Source of the DNA: Siphonodentalium dalli
Lineage: Eukaryota > Mollusca > Scaphopoda > Gadilida > Siphonodentaliidae
Assembly (NCBI GenBank): GCA_032622095.1
Contig: CP136061.1
Location: 262,788,077-262,852,076, forward strand
Reading direction: 5' to 3'
DNA: 64,000 bases
Made by a program: the position numbers and the translations under genes. The notes under the pieces are model-generated. The model was not told the origin of the DNA. It saw only the letters and a list, made by a program, of their open reading frames with translations, and made no database searches. This document shows, in pieces, positions 1 to 9,945 of the stretch; positions within the stretch are counted from its first letter, which is position 1; each line of letters opens with the position of its first letter.

Positions 1-155
1 AACACTTTTTACCATTTTTTCTTACATTCTTTAACAATTTTATAATTTTTAATGTGTTAAGCCAATGCATTCTCTTATATATGCGAGGCGACCTATGTTC
101 GACTCGCATATATAAGAGAATGCATTGGCACATGGCCGTTCTGATGGGTAAAGGG
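1..155. mobile_element. piggyBac-like MITE, right part (A1)
   Basis: Right portion of an element complete at 11108-11498. It contains a 69-bp hairpin at 61-129 with two perfect 27-bp arms (GCCAATGCATTCTC and its complement, then a TATATATGCGAG core) and a 15-base loop. It ends GGGTAAAGGG at 155, the reverse complement of the CCCTTTACCC left end, followed by TCAA where a TTAA site would be expected. Confidence 0.75.
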
Positions 156-730
156 TCAAAGACCGATTTCGGGGCTGAAAAATTTCCAGCAAGTCGTGTA
201 TGCTCTGATCGATGGAATAATCGTTTAAACGCCAAACGACCTAGAAACACCTATTTGGAAACACATGTCATACGTCAATCAACCGAGATGATGGCCAAAA
301 TGGTGCATGCAGTTAAAAACAAAATATTTCATGTATATTATATAGTTTATTTAATTCAGGCTCAAATGGCCCATATGATAGAAATATCAATTATATGTAA
401 TACAGAATGTCTGTCCAATGTTTGAAAAGATAAGATTCTTTCTTATCAACATAGGAACAGAGCTCACAACATTCCTGGCGTACATCCCACTTGCGCTACA
501 TCTCCATTCATATGCCATAAACTTCCTACAGGCATTGTTATAACATACAATTATGGGTGAAATTTTCCCACAAAGTACAGCTGCAAAGTACAACAATATA
601 ATGATGAAATATACGATGAAAAAGATGGCGTTTTACATCAAATGAGCACTTGTAAAAAAATTCATGTGGATATTGGAACGGGAACAAATTATTCTATATT
701 GCCTCATAATATCATCATCAAACGAACGCG
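156..730. other. Unrecognised spacer between MITE and SINE (A1)
   Basis: A mixed-composition segment present in all units (A and B), starting TCAAAGACCGATTTCGGG. A plus-strand frame of 123 codons (54-425) stays open across the MITE end in A copies and in B2-B4, but it begins inside a hairpin and resembles no domain I know. A versus B changes include KNK to KQK near its middle. I see no splice or promoter pattern that would make it a gene. Confidence 0.5.
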
Positions 731-995
731 ATTTGATTGATTGATTTTATTTGGCACAGGGTACCAGGGATAACACAAGAAAGTCTAGCACGCGCCGTTA
801 GGGAGAGTCGTTTCTTGAAGTATCCATCCAGGCACACTATCTGACTCAGACAGGCACACTCATCCAGTTTTGCGATTTTTTTCGATCCACCGGGATTCGA
901 ACTGACGGCGCGCACCTGGTCGTTCGTAGAGCAATTGTCTGTCACTGGTGCAGAAGGGTTATTTCACTTTACCGATTGCGCTAACGGAGCTCTCT
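731..995 (-). mobile_element. tRNA-derived SINE (A1)
   Basis: Read on the minus strand, the head starts near 995 with GAGCTCCGTTAGCGCAATCG. TAGCGCAATCGG fits an internal pol III A box and GTTCGAATCCC fits the B box, about 80 bases apart with extra sequence between them. A non-tRNA body follows. The 3' end is a short-unit tail (AATCAATCAATCAAAT) near 731-760, typical of SINEs mobilised by a partner LINE. The tRNA part does not fold as an intact tRNA by eye, so it is not called a tRNA gene. The family name is not assigned. Confidence 0.75.
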
Positions 996-1358
996 ATAAT
1001 GATGTTGACGGCTAAATATGGGGAATTTACTTGTACGTATGTGTCAGTAATTATTAAATTGAGTACCGGTATATTACTGACCCCCCCCCCGCATTAATAG
1101 TTACTTGTTATGTAAATTGTTTATCCTCATGCAACGTCACGTCAAATAAGTTGCATGTATACCTTGGTTAATAAACTGCTTTACTCGTATTTAAATGAGG
1201 GGAAAAATAGTTGGACTCAAGTTTATCTAAACTACAGTCCATAGGTAAAACATAGGTTCGAACGGAAGCAATTGATTTTTAAATTGATTTCAGTTTTGTC
1301 ATCATTCTGCTTTTCTAATAAATTGGTTATTGTAAACGTCATCCAATTAGAAAATTAT
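996..1358. other. Unrecognised spacer with poly-C tract (A1)
   Basis: Low-complexity spacer between the SINE and the satellite. It holds a run of ten C at 1081-1090. The homologous runs are 9 (12424), 9 (23767), 9 (35109), 10 (40302), 12 (49884), 15 (56686) and 13 (63486). Nothing else is recognised. Confidence 0.6.
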
Positions 1359-1490
1359 AAGTGGGTTATAAGTGGCACTTTTTGATACATTGTGCGCTAT
1401 AACTGGGCGAGGCACATTTTGTACATTGTGCGTTATAAGTGAGCGTGGCACTTTTTGGTACAGTGTGCGTAATAAGTGGGCGTTTCCAAA
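1359..1490 (-). repeat. Short reversed satellite block (A1)
   Basis: Three to four degenerate satellite monomers in the opposite orientation to the main array (GTGGCACTTTTTGGTACAGTG type), ending at GGGCGTTTCCAAAG. They lie about 270 bp before the forward array. Confidence 0.85.
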
Positions 1491-1759
1491 GTCGGCAATG
1501 ACAAAAAACAGTTTTCAGCGCCTTGCTTCGCTCGGACTGCGTAATGAAGATGGCAAACATTGACTCTCAAAGTAACCCGACCAACGGAGAGATAGCGTGC
1601 GGATGGGTTCAGACTTTTGGAAAATTCCTCCGTAAATGGCTGTATTTGAGTGCGGCATCACTAAGCTATTTTTGGTATCGTATGTTGGCGGACGACAAAA
1701 ATGTTTTTTCAGCGCCTCGCTTCGCTCGGACTATGCAGTGTAGATGCGCAAACTTTGAC
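1491..1759. other. Linker between reversed and forward satellite (A1)
   Basis: It contains two copies of a motif beginning CAGCGCCTYGCTTCGCTCGG (near 1517 and 1713), which mark the edges of a 200-bp linker. A stretch with GAGAGATAGCGTGCGG lies between them. No gene is seen. Confidence 0.5.
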
Positions 1760-3332
1760 CGCACTTTCAGCGCACACTGTACTAAAAAGTTTACCAAAAA
1801 GCGTACCAAAAAGTGCCACGCCCACTTTCAGCGCACGCTGTACCAAAAAGTGTACCAAAAAGTGCCACGCCCACTTTCAGCGCACGCTGTACCAAAAATT
1901 GTACCAAAAAGTGTACCAAAAAGTGACACCCACTTTTAGCGCACACTGTACCAAAAAGTGCCACGCCCACTTATAGCGTACGCTGTACCAAAAAGTGCCA
2001 CTCCCAACTTCAGAGCAAACTGTACCAAAAAGTGTACCAAAAAGTGCCACGCCCACTTTCAGCGCAAACTGTACAAAAAAGTGTACCAAAAAGTGCCACG
2101 CCCACTTTTAGCGCACACTGTACCAAAAAGTGAACAAAAAAGCGTACAAAAAAGTGCCACGCCCACTTTCAGCGCACGCTGTGCCAAAAAGTGTGCCAAA
2201 AAGTGTACCAAAAAGTGACACACCAACTTTTAGCGCACACTGTACCAACAAATGTACCAAAAAGTGTAACAAAAAGTGCCACGCCCACTTTCAGCGCACG
2301 CTGTACCAAAAATTGTACCAAAAAGTGCCACGCCCACTTATAGCGTACGCTGTACAAAAAATAGTACCAAAAAGTGCCACGCCCACTTTCAGCGCACACT
2401 GTACCAAAAGTGTACCAAAAAGTGCCACGCCCACTTTTAGCGTACACTGTACCAAAAGGTGTACGAAAAAGCGTACCAAAAAGTGCCACACCCACTTTTA
2501 GCGCATACTGTACCAAAAAGTGTACCAAAAAGCGTACCAAAAAGTGCCACGCCCACTTTCAGCGCACACTGTACCAAAAAGTGTACCAAAAAGTGACACC
2601 CACTTTTAGCGCACACTGTACCAAAAAGTGTACCAAAAAGTGCCACGCCCACTTATAGCGTACGCTGTACAAAAAATAGTACCAAAAAGTGCCACGCCCA
2701 CTTTCAGCGCACACTGTACCAAAAGTGTACCAAAAAGTGCCACGCCCACTTTTAGCGTACACTGTACCAAAAGGTGTACCAAAAATTTCCACACCCACTT
2801 TTAGCGCATACTGTACCAAAAAGTGTACAAAAAAGCGTACCAAAAAGTGCCACGCCCACTTTCAGCGCACGCTGTACCAAAAAGTGTACCAAAAAGTGAC
2901 ACCCACTTTTAGCGCACACTGTACCAAAAAGTGTACCAAAAAGTACCACGCCCACTTTTAGCGTACGCTGTACCAAAAAGTGCCACGCCCACCTTCAGAG
3001 CAAACTGTACCAAAAAGTGTACCAAAAAGTGCCACGCCCACTTTCAGCGCAAACTGTACAAAAAAGTGTACCAAAAAGTGCCACGCCCACTTTCAGCGCA
3101 CACTGTACCAAAAGTGTACCAAAAAGTGCCACGCCCACTTTTAGCGTACACTGTACCAAAAGGTGTACCAAAAAGCGTACCAAAAAGTGCCACGCCCACT
3201 TTCAGCGCACACTGTACCAAAAAGTGTACAAAAAAGCGTACCAAAAAGTGCCACCCACTTTTAGCGCACACTGTACCAAAAAGTGCCACGCCCACTTATA
3301 GCGTACGCTGTACAAAAAATAGTACCAAAAAG
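1760..3332 (+). repeat. GTACCAAAAAGT satellite array (A1)
   Basis: About 1.57 kb of tandem repeat. The basic monomer is about 37 bp (GTACCAAAAAGT, then GCCACGCCCACTT, then TCAGCGCACACT or a TTAGCGTACGCT variant). An extra 12-bp GTACCAAAAAGT module is often inserted once (49 bp) or twice (61 bp). A 315-bp higher-order period is visible: the TAGCGTACGCTGTACAAAA variant at 2341 returns at 2656. The right edge is fused directly to half a palindromic MITE. Long frames in several phases are a property of the stop-poor unit and are not evidence of a gene. Confidence 0.95.
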
Positions 3333-3463
3333 TTGCCATTCATCGGAAAGCTCTCAGTGAGAGCTTTCCAATGAATGGCAACAAGCCATATTTCCGACTA
3401 AATCCTGAAAAGTTACCTAAAATTCTGCTGTGGTTAAGGAGTTGATTATTTAGAGCATTACTG
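3333..3463. mobile_element. Palindromic TA-flanked MITE, right half only (A1)
   Basis: It starts inside the left arm at TTGCCATTCATCGG, crosses the symmetry centre (GCTCTCAGTGAGAGC) and ends GCATTACTG followed by TA. The left end, CAGTAATGC, is missing because the satellite array is joined here, with TGCCA shared by both sequences at the join. The full form lies at 7232-7445 and 45946-46158. Confidence 0.85.
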
Positions 3464-3708
3464 TATATCACATCCCCATTTACTTATCAAACTACTATCG
3501 CAGAAACACTGCTATAGATTACGTGGTGATATTGTACATTCCGTAATATTGACATTGATCATATTCCAAGCCATGAATGTCAATCGACCATAATAACACA
3601 TGTCTCTTTGTCTCAAACTTTTAAATGAATTGCCATGACTTTGTTTCATATACATCAAGGAAACTATAGGGAACTATAGAAGCCTGGAAATACTGTGTCT
3701 GACATTTT

Positions 3709-4080
3709 CAGAATGAGGTCCCCAGACGGTGAGATTAGTGATGTTACCCCACAAAGGGAACTAGCATCGCCAAATTCACCCTCTGGAGACCTCTTTCTGC
3801 TTAGACCTCATCTTCTGTGAAGTATCTACAGTCTCAAATTAACATTGTTTTAGTTACTTTTTCCCTTCTGTTCAGTTTCTATATCCCATAATTTGCAGAA
3901 GATAAAATGTTTAATCGATGTGACTAATGGTGAACATCACAAATGTCAGCTGGGGAACATCAGGTCTCCCATAGCAGTTGAGGCCTGAGCAGAATGAGGT
4001 TCCCTATGGATGAATTTGGTGACATTCACCATGTGTGTGTGGTAGCATTACTATATTCACAATCCTGGGACCTTATTCTG
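3709..4080. repeat. Pair of 91-bp palindromes (A1)
   Basis: Two imperfect palindromes, 3709-3799 and 3990-4080, each 91 bp. Arms run CAGAATGAGGTCCCCAG, then a GGTGAATTTGGTGATG-type segment, and return as the complement (CACCCTCTGGGGACCTCATTCTG in the best copy at 8064, split here for length). They are separated by CATCTTCTGTGAAGTATC and a TTTGCAGAAGATAAAATG segment. Probably a foldback mobile element. Confidence 0.75.
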
Positions 4081-4299
4081 CAAATGACAGACAGAGTACT
4101 TCCAGACTTGGAACTATATTGTGAACGGTGCAAGGATATGAGATATATGAGTGAAATGTGATTGCACCATTCACAATGAATCTCATGCTTACGACATTCC
4201 ATGTTTGTTACAAACCTTGTATCATATATATCCAGCACATGAATATGACTCAGATGTATATTTTAATGTTTGCTGTTTTGTACTGCTGAAACCTCTAAC

Positions 4300-5105
4300 T
4301 TAGGCCAATGGGGGAATTGTCACAAGGCACCGATCACATTTGTAGCCAGATTTTAAAATCGATCACAAATGTAGCCAGCTTTTCACAGGCAATCACATTC
4401 GTAGCTAGCTTTTCAAATTCCATCGTTTTATATGCAATATATGACATTGCGTAAGTTATGTGACTAAAATTTGCGATGTCATGCTTCAGAACTGGGTTCA
4501 TTTTTTGGTTGAAAGCCCTATGTATATAAATGATTAAATAATATTTAATGTATTTCTTCCATTATAAATGTATGTTGTTTTTCATTCATCTACTCAAGAA
4601 TATGATTAGCCAAACAATTAGTCTCGTTCATTAACCCTTTACCCAACAGAACGGCCCTGTGCCTCGCATATATAAGAGAATGCATTGGCTTAACACATAT
4701 TAAAAATGATAAAATTGTCAAAGAATGTAGAAAAATATTATAATAATTGTTTAAAAAATGTAAGAAAAAATTATAAAATTGTTAAAGAATGTAAGAAAAA
4801 ATGGTAAAAGAGAATGCATTGGCACAGGGCATAACTGTAACCATCACAATGTGGTCAATGAACCGGTTCCAATGATATCCATATTTGTATGGTGTTATTG
4901 AGACAGACCGAAGATATTTTAGGCTGTTGAAGCTTTATTTGGGCGTTTTTGGCCGTTTTGTTGGGTAAAGGGTTAAACCCACATGAAGATGAAAAGCTGG
5001 CAACGAATGTGATCGCCCTTGAAAAGCTAACTACATTTGTGTTCAATTTTAAAAGCTGGATACGAATGTGATCGATGCCTTGTGACAATGACCCCATCGG
5101 CCTAA
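4300..5105. mobile_element. Foldback element with subterminal repeats (A1)
   Basis: Inverted arms of about 110-120 bp start TTAGGCCAATGGGG and end CCCCATCGGCCTAA. Each arm contains three tandem copies of a ~37-bp motif around GATCACATTTGTAGCCAGC, inverted between the two arms. A separate piggyBac-like MITE (4635-4972) sits inside, just before the right arm. There is no reading frame for a transposase, and no clear target duplication beyond the arms. The superfamily is not assigned. Confidence 0.75.
4635..4972. mobile_element. piggyBac-like MITE nested in the foldback (A1)
   Basis: TTAA (4631-4634), then CCCTTTACCCAACAGAACGG at the left; CCGTTTTGTTGGGTAAAGGG, then TTAA (4973-4976) at the right. 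Intact TTAA duplication and matching inverted ends make this the best-supported transposon call here. It is 338 bp and non-coding. Internally it holds half-hairpins GAGAATGCATTGGC in direct orientation and A-rich repeats of AGAATGTAAGAAAAAAT. Compared with B copies it lacks about 29 bp (AGTGTTATGGTCGACTCGC and neighbouring bases) after GGTAAAA. Confidence 0.85.
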
Positions 5106-5332
5106 CTTTGATGCCATAAATTTTCTGGTTTGCTCTGTTTATCCTGACAATGTCCACAATAATAATGTCAATTGGCTGAACCTGAAATGTACCTGTAACT
5201 TATCTTGTCTTCCTGTAATTATTTCCGTTGATGACAAAAGTTATAAATATAGTTAGGTTTCATTTGTTTATTTAAATGATGCTCAATTTATTTACAAATG
5301 CTTTTTAATCCTTTTTAACTTTCAATTTTTGC

Positions 5333-5453
5333 AAATGCATTCTCTTATATATGCGAGTCTCCCACAGGAGCTTCATACATATATAAGAGAATACATTGAC
5401 CTAACAATATTTACCTATGGTCGACTCACATATATAATAGAATGCACAGGCAC
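5333..5453. repeat. Degenerate hairpin units (A1)
   Basis: One decayed hairpin of the CAATGCATTCTCTTATATAT type (5333-5398), then a half unit (ACTCACATATATAATAGAATG, written here with its flank, near 5425-5447). A lone half unit is at 9425-9452. Copies lie at 16675-16795 and 28018-28138. They are remnants of the piggyBac-like family core without CCCTTT ends. Confidence 0.6.
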
Positions 5454-7231
5454 AGGATCTTTAATGCTGCACCAGCGCAGTTCCCATCATGAAATTAATT
5501 TAGACCAAGTAGGGTAATAGTGCTTAGTTAAGAACTGCTTTTAGAAGTGAATTTTACTTGGCTAAATAGATAAAAAAAAAAAACTATGTTCTCAGGTGCC
5601 TTCCTATCACACCAAGAGGCCTCATAAAACATGTTATTTACAAATTTATGCAGATTTCAAAATCTGATGTTCCATTTTTCCACATTTTGATAATTAGATT
5701 GTTTATAATGACTATAAAGCACTGGGTGAGGGTTTTATAAAACTCTGTATATCTGCTAATTTCTAGAATTCTTGGGAAAAAGTAAAAGTCCGGCCTCCCT
5801 TATTCAGTTTTCCATGTTTAATTATCTGTGAACAGATATTTATTTCTATGACCTAATTTTGTTTTCTAGCATAATATAACTTGTTAAAGTGAAAGTGCAA
5901 TACAGCTGAAGGCCAGTGTTTTGTTAAACAAGACGTGAATTGTGTCACTGTACGGAAATTTGTTAATTCTTCTGAATACTTAATGGATTCTCCCATTCAG
6001 TGATAAAAGAGTAGACTGGAATGGTCCATTCTTCATTTGTAGGGGTGTTCAGATACTATAATCAGACGTCAATCGGAGAAACATTCTTTTTGGATTCATT
6101 TGTAATGGTGTTCAGATAATAAGGCTCGCTGTTGAACTTATAAACTGAACATCATACAAATGAATTATTAGGAATCGAGTAATTATGCATCATCACATAT
6201 TCAGTTATCAGCCCGTTGAATAATAAATGTAACTAATTTAACAAGTTTGATAGATGATTGTGTGAATTGTGTTCTATAGTTATTCCACATCTCAGCACCA
6301 AGGCCATCATTAAAGTGATGTGAAACATTCTGGTAGGTTGATAAAATAAAAATGGAGAATAATCTTACTCAAAGTAGTTATTATTACAAATATTATATCC
6401 AAATTGACAACACATGCCGTCATTCTTATATATTAATTGAATGCAGTGAATCTCGGTGGCCAAATCATTTTTGTTAGCTTATCGCCGATAGTTGCGTCCA
6501 AAATAGAGAAGTAAATATTTACAATTGAGCGTGGTTCAGACGATGTTTCTATGCAGTTGTACGGTCGATTTGCTTGAGATTTTCGCCGATGTGAGTAGAA
6601 TGCTACATTCCCACAGTTGACATAGCGCCTGAATACTATATTATCAGTTCCACGCACCCGAGCAAGTCCATAATATATCTTTAATGTGTATTTTGTATTA
6701 TGTATTATGTTTCACATGTGAGAAATTGAAATGTTTATTTCATGCTGATCATTTAGTATGCTAAATACTTATTGGACATTGAAAGATGTATTCAGGGTTC
6801 CAGGGCAAGTTTTACGATTAAATTCTAGTGTTTATAAGTTAGCATGTGTGGAATTGGAATGCCACCTCAAAAACTAACCATTAATTCATATAGTTTTGTT
6901 GATCTGGATGGACAATAAAAGTTAGCACCTTGATTTTTCAACAACTATATGACAATTTTACACTCGAGTCATGAACTCATTTCATTATAATTACCATGTT
7001 GTTTGCATCGTTCATAGAACACATGAGTGTATTTTGCACTAATCCATGGCTCAAATTCATTAATTTGTTGCATATATTTGAGTATAAAAGGAAATGGTAC
7101 CATAAATGGCCAGTGTACAGTACCCTTTTAACAAGCTATTTGTGTGTAGATCTTCAAATTCAGGTATCACCTCCCAGAAAAAAACAAACATCCAGAACAA
7201 CACATAAACCCATATCGCTAAATTGATCATA
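5454..7231. other. Unrecognised AT-rich region (A1)
   Basis: Present only in A units. It contains TCATTTGTARKGGTGTTCAGATA twice (near 6036 and 6098, the motif shortened by ambiguity codes). A 78-bp segment at 6310-6387 recurs diverged at 8499-8572 (TTAAAGTGATGTGAAACA). A minus-strand frame of 74 codons at 6433-6657 has a somewhat GC-richer, coding-like look but no start context, splice signals or domain I recognise. No gene is called. Equivalent stretches are 16796-18573 and 28139-29916. Confidence 0.45.
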
Positions 7232-7445
7232 CAGTAATGCCCTAAATAATCAGACCCCTTAATCACAGCAGAATTATGGGTAACTTTTCAGGATTTAGTC
7301 GGAAATATGAATTGTTGCCATTCATCAGAAAGCTCTCACTAAGAGCTTTCCTATGAATGGCAACAAGCCATATTTCCAACTAAATCCTGAAAAATTACCC
7401 ATAATTCTGCTGTGATTAAGGAGTCGATTATTTAGCTCATTACTG
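7232..7445. mobile_element. Palindromic TA-flanked MITE, full length (A1)
   Basis: A 214-bp element that is one long inverted repeat. The left arm starts CAGTAATGCCCTAAATAAT and the right arm ends TCATTACTG. The arms meet near AGCTCTCACTAAGAGCT, and TA flanks both sides. TA target sites with CAGT termini fit the Tc1/mariner superfamily. There is no transposase frame, so it is non-autonomous. The sequence differs enough from 45946-46158 to be an independent insertion. Confidence 0.85.
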
Positions 7446-7472
7446 TATGTTGTTGTAACTCTCGAATCGTGA

Positions 7473-7818
7473 GTATATCTTTAACAGATGTGTATTAAGT
7501 TATGTTGCAGGATACATCTTTAACAGGTGTGTAATAAGTTATGTTGCATGATACTTTTCTGTAAATCAAAGCTAACATTTTGTGATCCTTCGAATATTGT
7601 TATAAAACGGTCACACATCAATCATGTTATTTTAGATTGCTAAATATAAATTAATAGACAACTATTGTTTATATGAACGGTTCTAAATGTCAAATTAATA
7701 GACAACTATTGTTTATATGTATGATTCTAAATGTCAAATTAATAGACAACTATTGTTTATATGTATGATTCTAAATGTCAAATTAATAGACAACTATTCT
7801 TTATATGTATGGTTCTTT
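7473..7818. repeat. Short tandem repeats, 41 bp x2 and 44 bp x4 (A1)
   Basis: Two copies of a ~41-bp unit around ATCTTTAACAG and AAGTTATGTTGCA (7473-7553), then four copies of a 44-bp unit beginning AAATTAATAGACAACTATT (starts 7648, 7692, 7736 and 7780). The last copy diverges after CTTTATATGTATGGTTC. Copies of the 44-bp block are at 18990-19160 and 30333-30503. Confidence 0.85.
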
Positions 7819-8063
7819 TTCCAATTTTCCACATTCCAAAATTTATTTTCTCTTTTCATATTTGTTTATACAAAACACAAACTTACTTTCTTATTTTCTT
7901 AGATTAACACGAACATTCCATTTATTATACTATCTTTATTTATTACATATTTCTTATTTCATTCCGAGATGTAAACAGATGGCGAGATGTACGAAGCTTG
8001 TGTATTATACGATATGATTTTATTTCATAGTAACACAAGCATGCCTGGTGTGTCTGACATCTG

Positions 8064-8368
8064 CAGAATGAGGTGCCCAGAGGGTAAATTTAGTGATGCT
8101 ACCCTGCATGGTGGGCTAGCATAACCAAATTCACCCTCTGGGGACCTCATTCTGCTTTGGCCTCATCTTCTGGGAAGTATCTACAGTCTCAAATTAACAT
8201 TGTTTTTAGTTACTTTCGCCATTCAACTGGGGAACTTCAATTTGATCCTAGGCCTCCCATAGCAGTTAACGCCTAAGCAGAATGAGGTCCCCAGTGGGTA
8301 AATTTGGTGATGTTAACCCTCTATGCAGGATTGCTTCACTAAATTCACCCTCTAGGGACCTCATTCTA
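8064..8368. repeat. Second pair of 91-bp palindromes (A1)
   Basis: Palindromes at 8064-8154 and 8278-8368 with the same length and plan as 3709-4080 but clearly diverged (for example GAGGTGCCCAGAGGG). Copies: 19406-19710 in A2 and 30749-31053 in A3. An inverted remnant of the intervening segment lies at about 9475-9567 (TACTTCCCAGAAGACGAGG). Confidence 0.75.
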
Positions 8369-8573
8369 CAATTGACAGACACGCTATATGCAGGCTTGAA
8401 CACGAGCTATCTGTTACAAGTAATGTCATCTCAAACAATTTATGTATAGAATGTTCTGTAATATTGTGATCTGAAGTACTGAACTTTGTGGTGTTATATT
8501 AAAGTGATGTGAAACACTCCGGTATGGTGATCAAATATAAAAGGAGAATAACCTTGTTCAAAGTAGTAATTTT

Positions 8574-8950
8574 TATACGCCCTTTTGAAAAAAAGGCCGT
8601 ATTATAGTATTGGTCTGTCCGTCCGGGCGTTAACCTGTTGTCCGGATGATAACTTTAGTTAGAGTGAACCGATTTCAATAAAATTTGGTATGTGGGTTTA
8701 TTAGCCGAAAAGTAAGTTCAAGTTCGAATTTGGGTTCCGCCCGCCAATTTTCACCGGAGTTATGCCCCTTATTTGACGTTTTTTGACTTAGAAAATCCTT
8801 GAAATTTGTTGTCCGGATGATAACTTTAGTATAGTTTATCGGAATGAATCCAAATTTGGTATATTACTTTCTCCCACCAAAACACAGGTCAAGTTCGAAC
8901 TTGGGTTCTGTCCGACCATTTTTGGCAGAGTTATGCCCCTTTTTTTTATA
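8574..8950. repeat. Dispersed GTCCGGATGATAACTTTAG repeat (A1)
   Basis: Begins near ACGCCCTTTTGAAAAAAAGG and continues through TGTCCGTCCGGGCGTTAAC. It contains two diverged copies, 171 bp apart (8637 and 8808), of a module starting GTTGTCCGGATGATAAC and ending GAGTTATGCCCCTT. This style of sequence recurs in mollusc genomic DNA to my knowledge; I have not searched for it. Copies: 19916-20292 and 31259-31635. No coding content. Confidence 0.7.
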
Positions 8951-9833
8951 AACTATGATACCTGTGGTATTGTTGTGAATATTTATTGTTAATAAACTAA
9001 TTTTGATCACTGAAGCAGCGTTCGATGTAATACTGATGTAACTAGATGATACTGGGGACCCTTGAAGCGGACAGTGAATCTCTAAGAATAATGTCTCCAA
9101 TAATACTTGTGTTCACATACAAAATTAGGTTTCCTGAGTGAAGTAATATCCAGGAATTTTCTGTTTCTATGTTTTGTTTCTACAGTTTCATTTCTATATT
9201 TTAAGATGTTTATATTATTTCTGTTGTATAAATTGTGTTTTTCATGTGATAATACAGGTCAGATGTACAAGTTCAATGTCTACTTATTTCATTTGAATAC
9301 TAACCGCCTATGGATAAAGCTGATCAAAATATGTTTTAAGTCAGTCACTGTCTGTTTTCTTGAGGAAATCCCTGGCGTAACCCTTTCATGACTGGAGCTT
9401 CCTGAAAGTTTGTGAAAACCCTGTGCCAGTGCATTCTCTTATATATGCGAGTCTCCCATAGGATTATGCATATTATCTTCTGCAAATAAGGGGATATAGA
9501 AACAGCAGGAGTAACTAAAAACAATGTTAAATTGAGACTAAAGATACTTCCCAGAAGACGAGGCAAATAAGATATTCTGAAATATGTAGACATTATCTGT
9601 GATCCATACAGTTTAGAGATGACTCAGATAAGGTATAGTGTGACCTGTATGATTGTTTACTTATGACATGCTTCATAAATTATACATTTTATACTCTACT
9701 TCATACACTTTCTTTCTCTAACACTGCCTGATTATTTTATTTACAGTAAAAGAATTCAATTTACATTGTGTTTGACTTAGTTATTCCCTGACACCCAGTT
9801 CTGACATATATTGCCAAAAAATCACATGAGTTT
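8951..9833. other. Unrecognised AT-rich region (A1)
   Basis: Nothing with domain-like content. A 94-codon frame at 9107-9391 is rich in F, L and C because the DNA is T-rich. It holds the half hairpin 9425-9452 and the inverted palindrome-family fragment at about 9475-9567. The same sequence lies at 20293-21175 and 31636-32518. Confidence 0.45.
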
Positions 9834-9945
9834 CTATTTTATACGGAATTTATCAACCGAGTTGACAAAATTCGATTCGAGCCGAGGTTTACCGAGGCTC
9901 AAATAGAATTTAGTGGACGAGGTTGATAAATTACGCATAAAATAG
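9834..9945. repeat. Long imperfect palindrome (A1)
   Basis: Outer arms CTATTTTATACGGAATTTA and its near complement (TAAATTACGCATAAAATAG) enclose inner arms GAGCCGAGG and CCGAGGCTC. The whole 112-bp segment folds on itself. Copies: 21176-21287 and 32519-32630. Probably a foldback or MITE; absent from B units. Confidence 0.7.

Noticed and set aside
54-425. 123-codon frame conserved in most units as a gene
   Set aside because: It begins inside a transposon hairpin, and conservation is explained by recent segmental duplication. No known domain and no coding-style substitution pattern visible.
880-995. Functional tRNA gene on the minus strand
   Set aside because: A and B boxes are present, but the interval is too long for a tRNA, the stems do not pair well by eye, and a body plus AATC tail follow, as in a SINE.
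1760-3332. CRISPR-like alternation of 12-bp and 37-bp segments
   Set aside because: Both segments are repeats of each other and no unique spacers occur.
4631-4650. Telomere-like TTAACCCTTTACCC
   Set aside because: It occurs once per element end in inverted pairs with TTAA flanks, not in tandem; it is a transposon terminus.
6433-6657. 74-codon minus-strand exon
   Set aside because: Slightly coding-like composition, but no splice signals at its edges and no recognisable family; left as unassigned.
9107-9391. Small membrane protein
   Set aside because: The hydrophobic look comes from T-rich DNA; no start context, no relatives recognised.
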